Assembly (NCBI RefSeq): GCF_040049255.1
Contig: NZ_JBDZDR010000002.1
Location: 620,001-684,000, forward strand
Length of the DNA: 64,000 nucleotides
Source of the DNA: Pseudaminobacter sp040049255
Lineage (GTDB): Bacteria > Pseudomonadota > Alphaproteobacteria > Rhizobiales > Rhizobiaceae
Direction of reading: 5' to 3'
In this document: positions 1 to 8,000 of the stretch, one piece after another
How the letters are laid out: every line of letters starts with the position of its first letter
Position numbering within the stretch: the first letter of the stretch is position 1
The notes under the pieces: model-generated
Databases searched by the model: none
Told to the model about the DNA's origin: nothing
Seen by the model: the letters and a program-made list of their open reading frames with translations, nothing else
Made by a program: the position numbers and the translations under genes

Positions 1-568
1 GACGCTCTTGCGAACGGTCGACCCTGCAGTCGAGCCGGTGACGCTGGTCGAGATGAAGCGCCATCTGCGCCTCTCACACGACAGCGAAGACGAACTGCTT
101 TCCGGCCTGATCCGGGCGGCGCGCGAGGATGTCGAGCGCACGACAGGCGTGGCCATGATCGACCAGGCTTGGCGGCTGGTGCTCGACCGCTGGCCGAACA
201 GCGGCTGCGTGCTTCTGGCGCGGCATCCGGTGCGGGAAATCCTGTCGGTGACGGTCTATGGCAGCGAGGGTGAAGCCGCGGTGCTCGATCCGGACATCTA
301 TCTGGCCGATACACTGTCGCGGCCGGCGCGGCTGCATTTCGCGCAGTGTCCCGAACCGCTGCGCATCGCTAACGGCATCGAAATCGACTTTTCCGCCGGC
401 TTCGGCGAGGCAGGGACGGACGTTCCGGACCTGCTGAAGCGGGCCGTCACGCTGCTGGCTGCGCATTGGTACGAGTTCCGGACCGCCTTCGGCCCGGGCG
501 ACCAGCCGGTCTCCTATCCAGCCGGATATGACCGGATGCTTTCGAGCTATCGTGAGCGGAGGCTGTGA
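1..568 (+). CDS. GTA head-tail adaptor protein (gp6-like), 5' end cut by window
   Basis: This is a head-tail connector/adaptor protein of the gp6 type, the first tail-side protein to dock on the portal in Rhodobacter-type gene transfer agents. The N-terminal part (residues about 10-50) is the usual helical segment of the phiE125 gp8/HK97 gp6 connector family, with the conserved pattern VTLVEMKRHLRL followed by an acidic stretch and LIRAAREDVE. A TTG at 8 could start the frame, but the frame is open to the window edge and base 1 is a G in the third position of the preceding codon, so an ATG spanning the edge (giving MTLLRT) is the likelier start. The stop overlaps the next gene as TGATG. The family call rests on recognition plus the conserved order of the following genes. 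Confidence 0.8.
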   Translation, partial: TLLRTVDPAVEPVTLVEMKRHLRLSHDSEDELLSGLIRAAREDVERTTGVAMIDQAWRLVLDRWPNSGCVLLARHPVREILSVTVYGSEGEAAVLDPDIYLADTLSRPARLHFAQCPEPLRIANGIEIDFSAGFGEAGTDVPDLLKRAVTLLAAHWYEFRTAFGPGDQPVSYPAGYDRMLSSYRERRL

Positions 569-903
569 TGCGGACCCAGTTCATCGACCCCGGGCGGCTG
601 AGCACGGAGCTGGCGCTCGAGGCGTGCACGCCGACACCCGACGGGCTGGGCGGGCACGAGCAGGTCTGGTCCGAGGTCGCATCCGTTTTTGCAATGATCG
701 AGCCGGTCTCGGCGCAGGTGGTATTCGGTGCGGGACAGATGCTGGAAACCGTGACCCACCGCATTACCATCAGGTGGCGCGAGGGCGTGGCGAGCGGAAT
801 GCGGCTGACGAAGCCTAGCCGGAGTTTCGACATTCTCACCGTGCACGATCCTGATGAAAGCGGCCGGTATCTTGTCTGCCGGGCGAAGGAGGTTCGCCCA
901 TGA
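568..903 (+). CDS. GTA head-tail stopper / head closure protein (gp7-like)
   Basis: A 111-residue protein of the SPP1 gp16 / HK97 gp9 head-completion family, which seals the connector after DNA packaging. The family shape is visible: a beta-rich protein with an N-terminal RL-E segment, a central region like VWATI (here VFAMIEPVSA), and a C-terminal FDI-V-DPDE-GRYL strand pair. I chose the ATG at 568 over the GTG at 565 because it overlaps the upstream stop as TGATG, which suggests translational coupling. Its own stop overlaps the following small ORF as ATGA. In RcGTA the equivalent product lies between adaptor and tail terminator, and this order fits. Confidence 0.78.
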   Translation: MRTQFIDPGRLSTELALEACTPTPDGLGGHEQVWSEVASVFAMIEPVSAQVVFGAGQMLETVTHRITIRWREGVASGMRLTKPSRSFDILTVHDPDESGRYLVCRAKEVRP

Positions 904-1085
904 AACTGGCCATGAAGCTGACGATCGACGATCTTGTACGGGCGCTGCGCTGGCAGGCGCATGATCTGGCGGAAGAAGCAGAACGAGGTTACCGTGCGGA
1001 AATGCGGGTCCGGCGCGTTGCGCAGGACCAGCGTGGCATGGCAACCCGACGGATGGGGGGAAGCGATGACGGCGCCAGCAGCTGA
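900..1085 (+). CDS. Small hypothetical protein inside the GTA cluster
   Basis: A 61-residue, basic, arginine-rich ORF that starts with an ATGA overlap with the stopper gene and runs about 20 bases into the tail terminator gene. It has a helical N-terminal half (LTIDDLVRALRWQAHDLAEE) and a disordered, Arg/Gly-rich tail. I do not recognise a family. Its start sits in good translational coupling context, and without it there would be a gap of about 160 bases in a cluster that otherwise has almost none. It could be a real small GTA protein or an ORF retained only to couple translation of the downstream gene. Confidence 0.5.
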   Translation: MKLAMKLTIDDLVRALRWQAHDLAEEAERGYRAEMRVRRVAQDQRGMATRRMGGSDDGASS

Positions 1086-1476
1086 ATTGCAGCAAGCGAT
1101 TTTCGCAGCGCTTGGGGCCGACCCCGTTCTGACCGGCTTGCTTGGAGGCGCCAAGATCTACGACGGCGCACCGGCGAACCTGCCCTTTCCATATCTCACT
1201 TTCGGTCGCACCAGCGTCTACGACTGGAGCACGGGAGCCGAGAAGGGCAGCGAGCACCTTTTTACCCTTCACATCTGGTCCAAGGCCAAGGGCAAAAAGG
1301 AAACCCTGGACATCATGGAGGCGGCCAAGGCGTGCCTCGACAACAGCTCTCTCGCGCTCGACGCGCACCACCTGGTGAACATGCGGCTGGAGTTTGCCGA
1401 GGCCAGGTATGACGACGACCTTTCGGTCCATCACGGCCTGCTCCGCTACCGGGCGGTGATCGAAGAAGCGGCGTGA
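1066..1476 (+). CDS. GTA tail terminator protein (DUF3168, gp8-like)
   Basis: A DUF3168 protein of 136 residues. In Rhodobacter-type GTAs this family forms the ring that ends tail tube assembly and joins the tail to the head. The family features are present: an N-terminal helix (ELQQAIFAAL--DP-LT-LLGG), then IYDGAP---PFPYLTFG, and a central HLFTLHIWS strand with a following helix. A longer frame opens at 934, but that part would lie wholly inside the upstream small ORF. The ATG at 1066 gives the expected N-terminus and length. It overlaps the preceding ORF by about 20 bases. Confidence 0.85.
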   Translation: MTAPAAELQQAIFAALGADPVLTGLLGGAKIYDGAPANLPFPYLTFGRTSVYDWSTGAEKGSEHLFTLHIWSKAKGKKETLDIMEAAKACLDNSSLALDAHHLVNMRLEFAEARYDDDLSVHHGLLRYRAVIEEAA

Positions 1477-1528
1477 TCGTCCGGGCTGCGGCCCGGCTCT
1501 TCATCCAACACATTCCAGGAGGCCAGAC

Positions 1529-1945
1529 ATGGTCGCACAGAAGGGCAAGGACCTTCTACTCAAGCTCGACTCCACGGGAGCGGGAGGCTTCATCACGGTT
1601 GCCGGTTTGCGGTCGAAGCGTATCGCCTTCAACAGCGAAACCGTCGACGTTACCAATTCCGACTCCGCCGGGCGCTGGCGAGAATTGCTTGCCGGCAGCG
1701 GCGTCCAGCGCGCCTCGATCAGCGGATCGGGGATTTTCAAGGATGCCCAGTCGGACGCGGCGATCCGCTCGCGGTTCTTTGCCGGCGAGATTGCCGACTG
1801 GCAGCTTTCGATCCCGAGTTTCGGGCTGGTGCAGGGGCCGTTCCAGATCACCTCGCTCGAATATACCGGCACCCACGATGGCGAGGTGACTTTCGACATG
1901 GCGCTCGAATCCGCCGGCGCCGTCAGCTTCACGGTGACGCCGTGA
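1529..1945 (+). CDS. GTA major tail tube protein (TP901-1 family, gp9-like)
   Basis: Major tail protein of the TP901-1/TIGR02126 type, 138 residues. It polymerises into the tail tube. Evidence includes the N-terminal GKDLLLKLD, the IAFNSETVDVTNSDSAG segment with an invariant Trp soon after, the SGSGIFKD motif, and the C-terminal EYTGTHDGEVTFDMALESAG region, all characteristic of this family. The start ATG at 1529 follows a purine-rich AGGAGG. The stop overlaps the next start as GTGA. It is among the best-conserved proteins in GTA clusters and the assignment is firm. Confidence 0.9.
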   Translation: MVAQKGKDLLLKLDSTGAGGFITVAGLRSKRIAFNSETVDVTNSDSAGRWRELLAGSGVQRASISGSGIFKDAQSDAAIRSRFFAGEIADWQLSIPSFGLVQGPFQITSLEYTGTHDGEVTFDMALESAGAVSFTVTP

Positions 1946-2280
1946 CGGCAAACAGACGACGTGGAGAAATCGCCGCCGAACTTGACGGGAAGCCCCATCG
2001 GCTCTGCCTGACGCTCGGCGCGCTGGCGGAACTGGAGGCGGCCTATGCCGCCGACGACCTCGGGGCGCTGGTGGAGCGCTTCTCGCGCGGGCGCCTCTCG
2101 GCGCTCGACATGGTCCGCATCATCGGGGCAGGGCTGCGCGGCGCCGGCCAGGATATTCCCGACGAGGACGTGCGCTGCATGCAGGCGACCGACGGCGCGA
2201 CAGGTTTCGCCGCGATCGTTTCCGACCTGCTCACCGCTACCTTCGGCGCCTCTGCGCAGGGGAACGCGCCAAACCCTTGA
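1942..2280 (+). CDS. GTA tail assembly chaperone, first ORF (gp10-like)
   Basis: A 112-residue 'gene transfer agent family protein' of the Phage_TAC_11 type, the first of two tail-assembly chaperones encoded between tail tube and tape measure. Typical features are the N-terminal RGEIAAELDGKPHRLCLTLGALAELE and a following helical region ending in a Gly/Asn/Pro tail. The start is GTG, overlapping the tail tube stop. The last codons before the TGA form an X XXY YYZ heptamer at 2271-2277, and the next ORF is in the -1 frame, so a minority of ribosomes may read through into it (see findings). Confidence 0.85.
   Translation: MTANRRRGEIAAELDGKPHRLCLTLGALAELEAAYAADDLGALVERFSRGRLSALDMVRIIGAGLRGAGQDIPDEDVRCMQATDGATGFAAIVSDLLTATFGASAQGNAPNP
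2271..2277 (+). promoter_or_regulatory. Candidate -1 ribosomal frameshift heptamer AAACCCT
   Basis: Read in the frame of the first chaperone ORF the heptamer is A AAC CCT, directly followed by the TGA stop. Slipping back one base gives AAA CCC and continues with TTG, the first codon of the second chaperone ORF. A purine stretch AGGGGA at 2258-2263 lies about 7 bases upstream, where an internal Shine-Dalgarno-like element can stimulate -1 shifting. The sequence match is direct; the function is inferred from the conserved frameshift in tail chaperones of long-tailed phages. Confidence 0.5.
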
Positions 2281-2489
2281 AAGCCGCGGCAGGCACGTCG
2301 CGCGAATTCCCGTGGGACCAGGTGATGGCCATGGGCTTCGGCCTGCTGCGGCTTTCACCCCAGGCGTTCTGGGCGATGACGCCGCGCGAATTCGAACGGG
2401 CGGCGAGCATGCTGGCCAGGGCGGCGGACGGTGCGCCGCGCCGCGACGATCTGCTTGCCTTGATGCAGGCCTTTCCGGACGAACAATAG
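2277..2489 (+). CDS. GTA tail assembly chaperone, second ORF (gp10.1-like, Phage_TAC_6)
   Basis: A 70-residue protein of the Phage_TAC_6 / rcc01693 family. It has the hallmark FPWDQVMAMGFGLLRLSP-AFW-MTP-EFE segment near the N-terminus, covering most of the protein. If translated on its own it starts at TTG 2277, overlapping the upstream TGA; the nearest SD-like sequence (AGGGGA) is rather far away. Alternatively it is the C-terminal part of a -1 frameshift fusion with the preceding ORF, of roughly 180 residues. The position just before the tape measure gene is the classic place for a G/GT-like chaperone pair. Confidence 0.82.
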   Translation: MKAAAGTSREFPWDQVMAMGFGLLRLSPQAFWAMTPREFERAASMLARAADGAPRRDDLLALMQAFPDEQ

Positions 2490-2501
2490 AGAGGAGGGAG
2501 C

Positions 2502-3077
2502 ATGGTTGAGGACGTGACGGTCTCGATCAATGCGGATATTGCGCCATTTCAGGCGGCGCTGGACAATCTGGAAAAGCTGTCTGACCGCTTCGGCGCGCAG
2601 CTGACGGGCGCGCTGAAGGGCGCCGCGGTGAGCGGCAGGGAACTCGACGACGTGCTGCGGCGTATCGGGCTCAATCTGGCCGGCATGGCGCTGCAGGAGG
2701 GTTTGAAGCCGCTGCAGTCGCTGAGCGGCTCTCTGTTTTCGGGCCTGCTCGGCGGGCTTACCGGCATATTGCCTTTCGCCAAGGGCGGGGTCCCCGGACA
2801 TGTCGTTCCGTTTGCCAGCGGTGGGGTGGTTTCCGCACCGAGCTACTTTCCGATGGGACGCAGCCTCGGCCTGATGGGCGAGGCTGGACCGGAAGCGATC
2901 CTGCCCTTGCAGCGGTCTTCCGACGGACGGCTGGGGGTCGCCGCATCCGGCGGCGGTGCGCCGGTCAACGTCGTGTTCAACGTCTCGACGCCTGACGCGG
3001 CTTCGTTCCGCAAATCCGAAGCGCAGATCACCGGCATGCTGGCGCGGGCGGTTTCGCGCGGCACCAGAACCTTTTGA
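2502..3077 (+). CDS. GTA tape measure protein, short (gp11-like)
   Basis: A 191-residue tape measure protein. The N-terminal half is helical with a heptad-like pattern (FQAALDNLEKLSDRFGAQLTGAL). A hydrophobic, glycine-rich middle (LFSGLLGGLTGILPFAKGG) follows, and then the characteristic GEAGPEAILPL motif of phage tape measure C-termini. Tape measures of siphophages often exceed 700 residues. The short length fits the short tails of GTAs, since tail length scales with tape measure length. A good AGAGGAGGG ribosome site precedes the ATG at 2502. Confidence 0.85.
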   Translation: MVEDVTVSINADIAPFQAALDNLEKLSDRFGAQLTGALKGAAVSGRELDDVLRRIGLNLAGMALQEGLKPLQSLSGSLFSGLLGGLTGILPFAKGGVPGHVVPFASGGVVSAPSYFPMGRSLGLMGEAGPEAILPLQRSSDGRLGVAASGGGAPVNVVFNVSTPDAASFRKSEAQITGMLARAVSRGTRTF

Positions 3078-3085
3078 GGGGGCGC

Positions 3086-3730
3086 ATGTCCGAACTTGCC
3101 AGTTTTCACGAGGTGCGGTTTCCGCTCGCGGTTTCCTTTGGTGCTACCGGCGGGCCGGAGCGGCGCAACGAGATAGTTTCCCTGACGTCGGGCCGGGAGA
3201 AACGCAATGCGCGGTTTTCGCAATCGCGCCGCCATTACGACGCCGGCACCGGTGTGAGGACCCTGGAAGACCTGCATGACGTGCTGGTCTTCTTCGAGGC
3301 GCGGCGCGGCTCGCTCCACGCGTTCCGCTTTCGCGACCCTTTTGACATGAAGTCGTGCCGGCCCGAGGAGACGCCTTCGCCGCAAGACCAAGTCCTGGGG
3401 CGGGGCGACGGGACCACAAGCCGGTTCAAACTGGTGAAACGCTATGGGACCGGCGAGGACGCCTATGAGCGGCTGATCTCGAAGCCGGTGGCCTCGACGC
3501 TGAAGGTCGCCGTCGACGGGGTCGAGGTGGCCTCGGCCGATTTCTCGCTCGATGCCAGTGGCGAGATCGTGTTCGCGCCAGATGCCGTTCCTGCCCAGAA
3601 TGCGGAGGTTACCGCCGGCTATGAATTCGATGTGCCGGTGCGCTTCGACAGCGAACGCATGTCGATGAGCCTGACTGCATTCAAGGCGGGGCAGATCCCG
3701 TCGATCCCGCTGGTGGAGGTGCTGCTTTGA
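3086..3730 (+). CDS. GTA distal tail protein (DUF2460/TIGR02217, gp12-like)
   Basis: A DUF2460 protein, the distal tail (Dit-like) component that joins the tail tube to the hub at the tail tip. The family signature is clear: FHEVRFPLAVSFGATGGPER near the N-terminus, then SGREKRNARF, RRHYDAGTGVR-LEDL, FFEARRG-LHAFRFRDPFD and a C-terminal PVRFDSERM---L--F-AG-IPSIPLVE. The frame opens with a TTG at 3074 that overlaps the previous stop, but GAGGGGG at 3076-3082 points to the ATG at 3086, which also gives the standard N-terminus. The product has 214 residues. Confidence 0.9.
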   Translation: MSELASFHEVRFPLAVSFGATGGPERRNEIVSLTSGREKRNARFSQSRRHYDAGTGVRTLEDLHDVLVFFEARRGSLHAFRFRDPFDMKSCRPEETPSPQDQVLGRGDGTTSRFKLVKRYGTGEDAYERLISKPVASTLKVAVDGVEVASADFSLDASGEIVFAPDAVPAQNAEVTAGYEFDVPVRFDSERMSMSLTAFKAGQIPSIPLVEVLL

Positions 3731-4617
3731 GCGCTTATCCGCAGGCTTTAGCCGAGCACCTCTCGCGCGACGTCACCACCGTCTGCCATTGCTGGCGCCT
3801 GACCAGGACTGACGGTGCGGCCAGCGGCTACACCGACCACGACCGTGCGTTGACAGTGGACGGTCTGACCTTCGAGCCCGAGACCGGCTTCAGCGCCAGC
3901 GAGGCGCGCGAGACGCTGGGGCTGGCGGTCGACACGGCGGATGTTGAGGGAGCGCTGTCGTCGGCGAACATAAGTGACGAGGACATCGCCGCCGGCCTGT
4001 ATGACAACGCCAAGCTCGAGACATTCCTGGTCAATTGGCGCCGGCCGGAGCAGTTCGTGCTGCTGCGCACGGCAACCATCGGCAAGATCACGCGCAGCGA
4101 CCAGCGGTTCGTTGCGGAGTTGGAAAGCTTGACCCGGGCGCTGGAACAACCCAACGGACGCTATATCGGCCGTGCCTGCGACGCGGAGCTGGGCGACCGG
4201 CGGTGCCGTTTCGCGCTGGACCGCGAGGGTTATTCGGCAACAGGCGAGGTGTCTTCCCACGAGGAGGATGGCACCATCATCGTTACCGGCCTCGAGGCGT
4301 TCGCGCCGGGCTGGTTTTCCCACGGGGTCATGGTCTGGACGAGCGGTGCGCGCGCCGGACGCAGTGAGCGCATCGTCGCTCATCGCAGGGATATGCGAGG
4401 CGTAGCTCTGACTCTGAGGCCGGCGGTGGGGCCGGAAATACGTGCTGGCAACACGTATTCGATCACGGCGGGCTGTGACAAGAGCTTTGCGACTTGCAAG
4501 GCAAAGTTCTCGAATGCCTTGAATTTTCAGGGCTTCCCGCATCTGCCGGGCAATGACGCCGCCTACGGCTATATCGTCGAGGGTGGCCAGTTCGACGGGA
4601 AACCGATCGTGCCATGA
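3727..4617 (+). CDS. GTA tail hub protein (DUF2163/TIGR02218, gp13-like)
   Basis: A 296-residue DUF2163 protein (TIGR02218), the hub at the tail tip in RcGTA. Recognisable elements are the N-terminal TTVCHCWRLTRTDG---GYTDHDRAL, the region around residues 135-160 with the family's Cys-containing GRACDAELGDRRCRF, and a C-terminal AGCDKSFATCKAKF-N--NFQGFPH-PGND, the four-cysteine pattern typical of the family. The cysteines at CDAELGDRRC and CDKSFATC are probably structural. The start is TTG, overlapping the upstream stop codon. The stop overlaps the next gene as ATGA. Confidence 0.9.
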   Translation: MSAYPQALAEHLSRDVTTVCHCWRLTRTDGAASGYTDHDRALTVDGLTFEPETGFSASEARETLGLAVDTADVEGALSSANISDEDIAAGLYDNAKLETFLVNWRRPEQFVLLRTATIGKITRSDQRFVAELESLTRALEQPNGRYIGRACDAELGDRRCRFALDREGYSATGEVSSHEEDGTIIVTGLEAFAPGWFSHGVMVWTSGARAGRSERIVAHRRDMRGVALTLRPAVGPEIRAGNTYSITAGCDKSFATCKAKFSNALNFQGFPHLPGNDAAYGYIVEGGQFDGKPIVP

Positions 4618-5078
4618 GCGAGCAGCAGCCAGAAACTACCTCCGTGGCGTCGCTGATCGTGGCGGAAGCCATGTCGTGGCTCGGCACACCCTACCGGCAT
4701 CAGGGCAGGCGCAAGGGCGTCGGCTGCGACTGCCTTGGCCTCGTGCTGGGAGTCTGGCGTGCGGTCTATGGACGCGAGCCCGAGCAGCCGGGGCATTATG
4801 CGCCCGACTGGGCCGAGGCAGGCGGGCAGGACCTGATGCTTGAAGCTGCGCGGAGGCACTGCACCGAAAAGCCGTCCAAGCAACCGTCCGCCGGCGATCT
4901 GGTTCTGTTTCGCTGGCGGCCGCATCTGCCTGCCAAGCACGCTGCGATAATGATCGCGCCGGAGCGATTCATCCATGCCTATCAGGGGCATGCGGTGGTC
5001 GCTTCGGCGCTGGTGCCGCAATGGCGAAGCCGCATTGCTGGCGTCTTCGCCTTTCCCGAAAGACCGCAATCCCGCTGA
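4614..5078 (+). CDS. GTA NlpC/P60 cell-wall peptidase (gp14-like)
   Basis: A 154-residue phage-type NlpC/P60 peptidase (TIGR02219) that is expected to cut peptidoglycan peptides at the tail tip during DNA delivery. The catalytic Cys lies in GCDCLGLVLGVWR at about residue 40, and the catalytic His in KHAAIM at about residue 108, with a further DLVLFRW strand between them as usual in this fold. The N-terminal A--WLGTPYRHQGR is also typical. ATGA overlap with the hub gene indicates coupled translation. Confidence 0.92.
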   Translation: MSEQQPETTSVASLIVAEAMSWLGTPYRHQGRRKGVGCDCLGLVLGVWRAVYGREPEQPGHYAPDWAEAGGQDLMLEAARRHCTEKPSKQPSAGDLVLFRWRPHLPAKHAAIMIAPERFIHAYQGHAVVASALVPQWRSRIAGVFAFPERPQSR

Positions 5079-5093
5079 AATCCGGAGGCTCCG

Positions 5094-8000
5094 ATGGCTA
5101 CCATTTTGCTGCAGGCTGCCGGTGCCGCGCTTGGCGGCGTGCTCGGCCCCGTGGGAAGCGCGATCGGCTCGGCGGTCGGAGCGATGGCCGGCTACGCCAT
5201 AGACCGCGCCTTGATCGACAGCACTCGACATGTCGAGGGACCGCGCCTGACTGGCGCGAGGCCCTTCACGGCCGAGGAGGGCGCCTCGATTCCGCGCGTC
5301 TATGGCAGTGCGCGCATAGGCGGCACGCTGATCTGGGCCACCCGCTTCGAGGAGGCGAGCACCACCAGGCGGCAGGGCTCCAAGGGCGGTGGCCCACGCG
5401 TGACCGAATATTCCTATTTCGCCAATGTCGGTTTCGCCTTGTGCGAAGGGGAGATCGCCGGGGTTCGCCGCATCTGGGCTGATGGCAGGGAGATCGACCG
5501 CAACGACTTCGAGGTGAGGATCTATCGTGGAAGCGAGGATCAGCCGGTCGACCCGCTGATCGAGGCGAAGCAGGGGACCGGCAACGCGCCGGCCTATCGC
5601 GGCTTGGCCTATGTGGTGTTCGAGCGCTTCGCGCTTGGCGACTTTGGTAATCGCATTCCGCAGTTCCAGTTCGAGGTGCTGAGGCCGGTAGGCGAAACAG
5701 CCCGGCAGGTGCGGGCGGTTTGTCTCATCCCCGGAGCGACTGAGTATGGCCTGTCGCCGCGCCTCGTTACCCAGCAGAAGCGGCCCGGCGACAGCAGCGC
5801 CGCAAACCGCCATGTTCTGCACGCCGGCAGCAATCTATCGGCATCGCTCGACGAGTTGCAGATGCTTTGCCCCAACCTCGAGCATGTGGCCGTCGTCGCC
5901 ACCTGGTTCGGCGACGATCTGCGGGCGGGAGAGTGCCGGATACGCCCGATGGTAACGAGTCGAACGGCCTCCGGTTTCTCGGATGCCTGGAGCTCTTCAG
6001 GCATCGGCAGGGGCGCGGCCGAGGTCGTGTCCTGGTCTGGCGACGGGCCGGCCTATGGCGGTACGCCATCGGACCGGAGCATCATCGCGGCAATCCGCGA
6101 GATCAAGGCGCGCGGGCTGAAGGTGACGCTCTACCCCTTCGTCATGATGGATATTGCGGCAGACAACACGCTGCCAGACCCCTATGGCGAGGCGGCGCAG
6201 GCGGCCTATCCCTGGCGGGGGCGGATCACCTGCTTCCCCGCACCGATGCGCCCTGGCAGCACCGACCGGACGACGGCCGCGCGCGCGCAGGTGGCGGCCA
6301 TCTGTGGCGGTGCGCTGCGCACCCAATTTGCGCCAACCTCCGACGGCGTGAGGTTCACGGGCCCGGCGGGCGACTGGGGGTACCGGCGCTTCCTTATGCA
6401 TTTCGCGCATCTCGCGGCAGCCGCTGGCGGCGTGGACGCGTTCGTCATCGGAACCGAACTGCGTGGGCTGACGACGCTGCGCGACCAGAACGATGCCTTT
6501 CCTTTCGTCGAGGCCCTGTGTGCGCTGGCAGCCGATGTGCGGGCGATATCCGGGACCGGGATGGCGATCACCTACGCCGCGGACTGGAGCGAGTATTTCG
6601 GCCATCAGCCCGCAGACGGCAGCGGGGACGTCTATTTCCATCTCGATGAACTGTGGGCCCATCCAGCGATCGACGCCGTTGGCATGGACAACTACATGCC
6701 GCTGTCGGACTGGCGCGATGAGGACTATTCCGGCGCGAACCCGGACGGTTTCCATGGAACCTATGATGCGGCGGGCCTCGCCCATGCCATCGCGAGCGGC
6801 GAGGGCTTTGACTGGTACTATCCTTCGCCGGATGCGCGCCTGCACCGCGAACGCGCGCCGATAACCGATGGCAGCCATGGCAAGCCCTGGATCTATCGCT
6901 ACAAGGACCTGGTCGGCTGGTGGAGCAACAGGCACTACAACCGTGTCGGCGGACAGGAGGTTTATAATCCGACGGCATGGGTGCCTTGCTCAAAGCCGAT
7001 CTGGTTCACCGAACTTGGCTGCCCCGCGGTGGACAAGGGGCCGAACCAGCCCAACGTCTTTCCGGACCCGAAGTCGGTAGAAAATGCGATCCCGTATTTT
7101 TCGAATGGCGGTCGCTGCGACCTTGCACAGCAGCGGTTCCTGGACGCGCATGCGCGTCATTGGTGTCCGGAGGGCGCGGGTTTCCAGGAAGAAAACAATC
7201 CCCTCTCGCCGCTTTACGGCGGCAGGATGGTGGACCCGGAGCGAATCTACCTTTGGGCTTGGGACGCAAGGCCCTATCCGGCCTTTCCCTTGCGCAAGGA
7301 TGTCTGGTCCGACGGCGACAATTGGAGCCGTGGCCACTGGCTGAATGGCAGGCTGGGCAACCCTTCGGTGGCGGCGCTGATCGAAGGTATCCTCGCGGAC
7401 CACGGCCTGCCGCCAGCCGATACACTCGAAGTCGACGGAACCGTGCAGGGTTATGTGATAGCGGACCCGACTTCGGCGCGGGCGGCACTGGAGCCGCTCA
7501 TCGAGTTGTTTGACATCGCAGTGCATGAGGAGGCTGACCGACTGGTCTTTCGAAGCCGTGCAAGGCGCAACGGCGGGCCGCTCGAAATCACCGAGTTCGT
7601 CTATGACGGCCGCAACACGGTGGTCGAGACGGTTCGGATGCCGGACCACCATCTGCCGGTTGAAGGCATTCTCGCATTCCGCGATCCGCTCATGGAATAT
7701 CAGGCGGGAACTGTCCGCTCCGTTCGCCAAGGCGTCCCTGGAAGTCGGCAGCAGGTCATTTCCTTTCCGGGCGTGCTGGAAAGCGCGGAGGCAAAAGCGC
7801 TTCTGGACGACTGGATGCGGCGAATATGGGCCGAGCGCGAAAGCGTCAGCTTCGCTGTTACCTCGCCCAACGCGGAAATTGTGCCGGGCAAGGTGATCCG
7901 TCTGGCCGGAACTGGCGCGAACTACGAATTCATGGTGACGGAAATCGAGGACGGGCTCGTTCGCAAGGTAGCCGCCAGGCAGATCGTGCGTTCGTCACCG

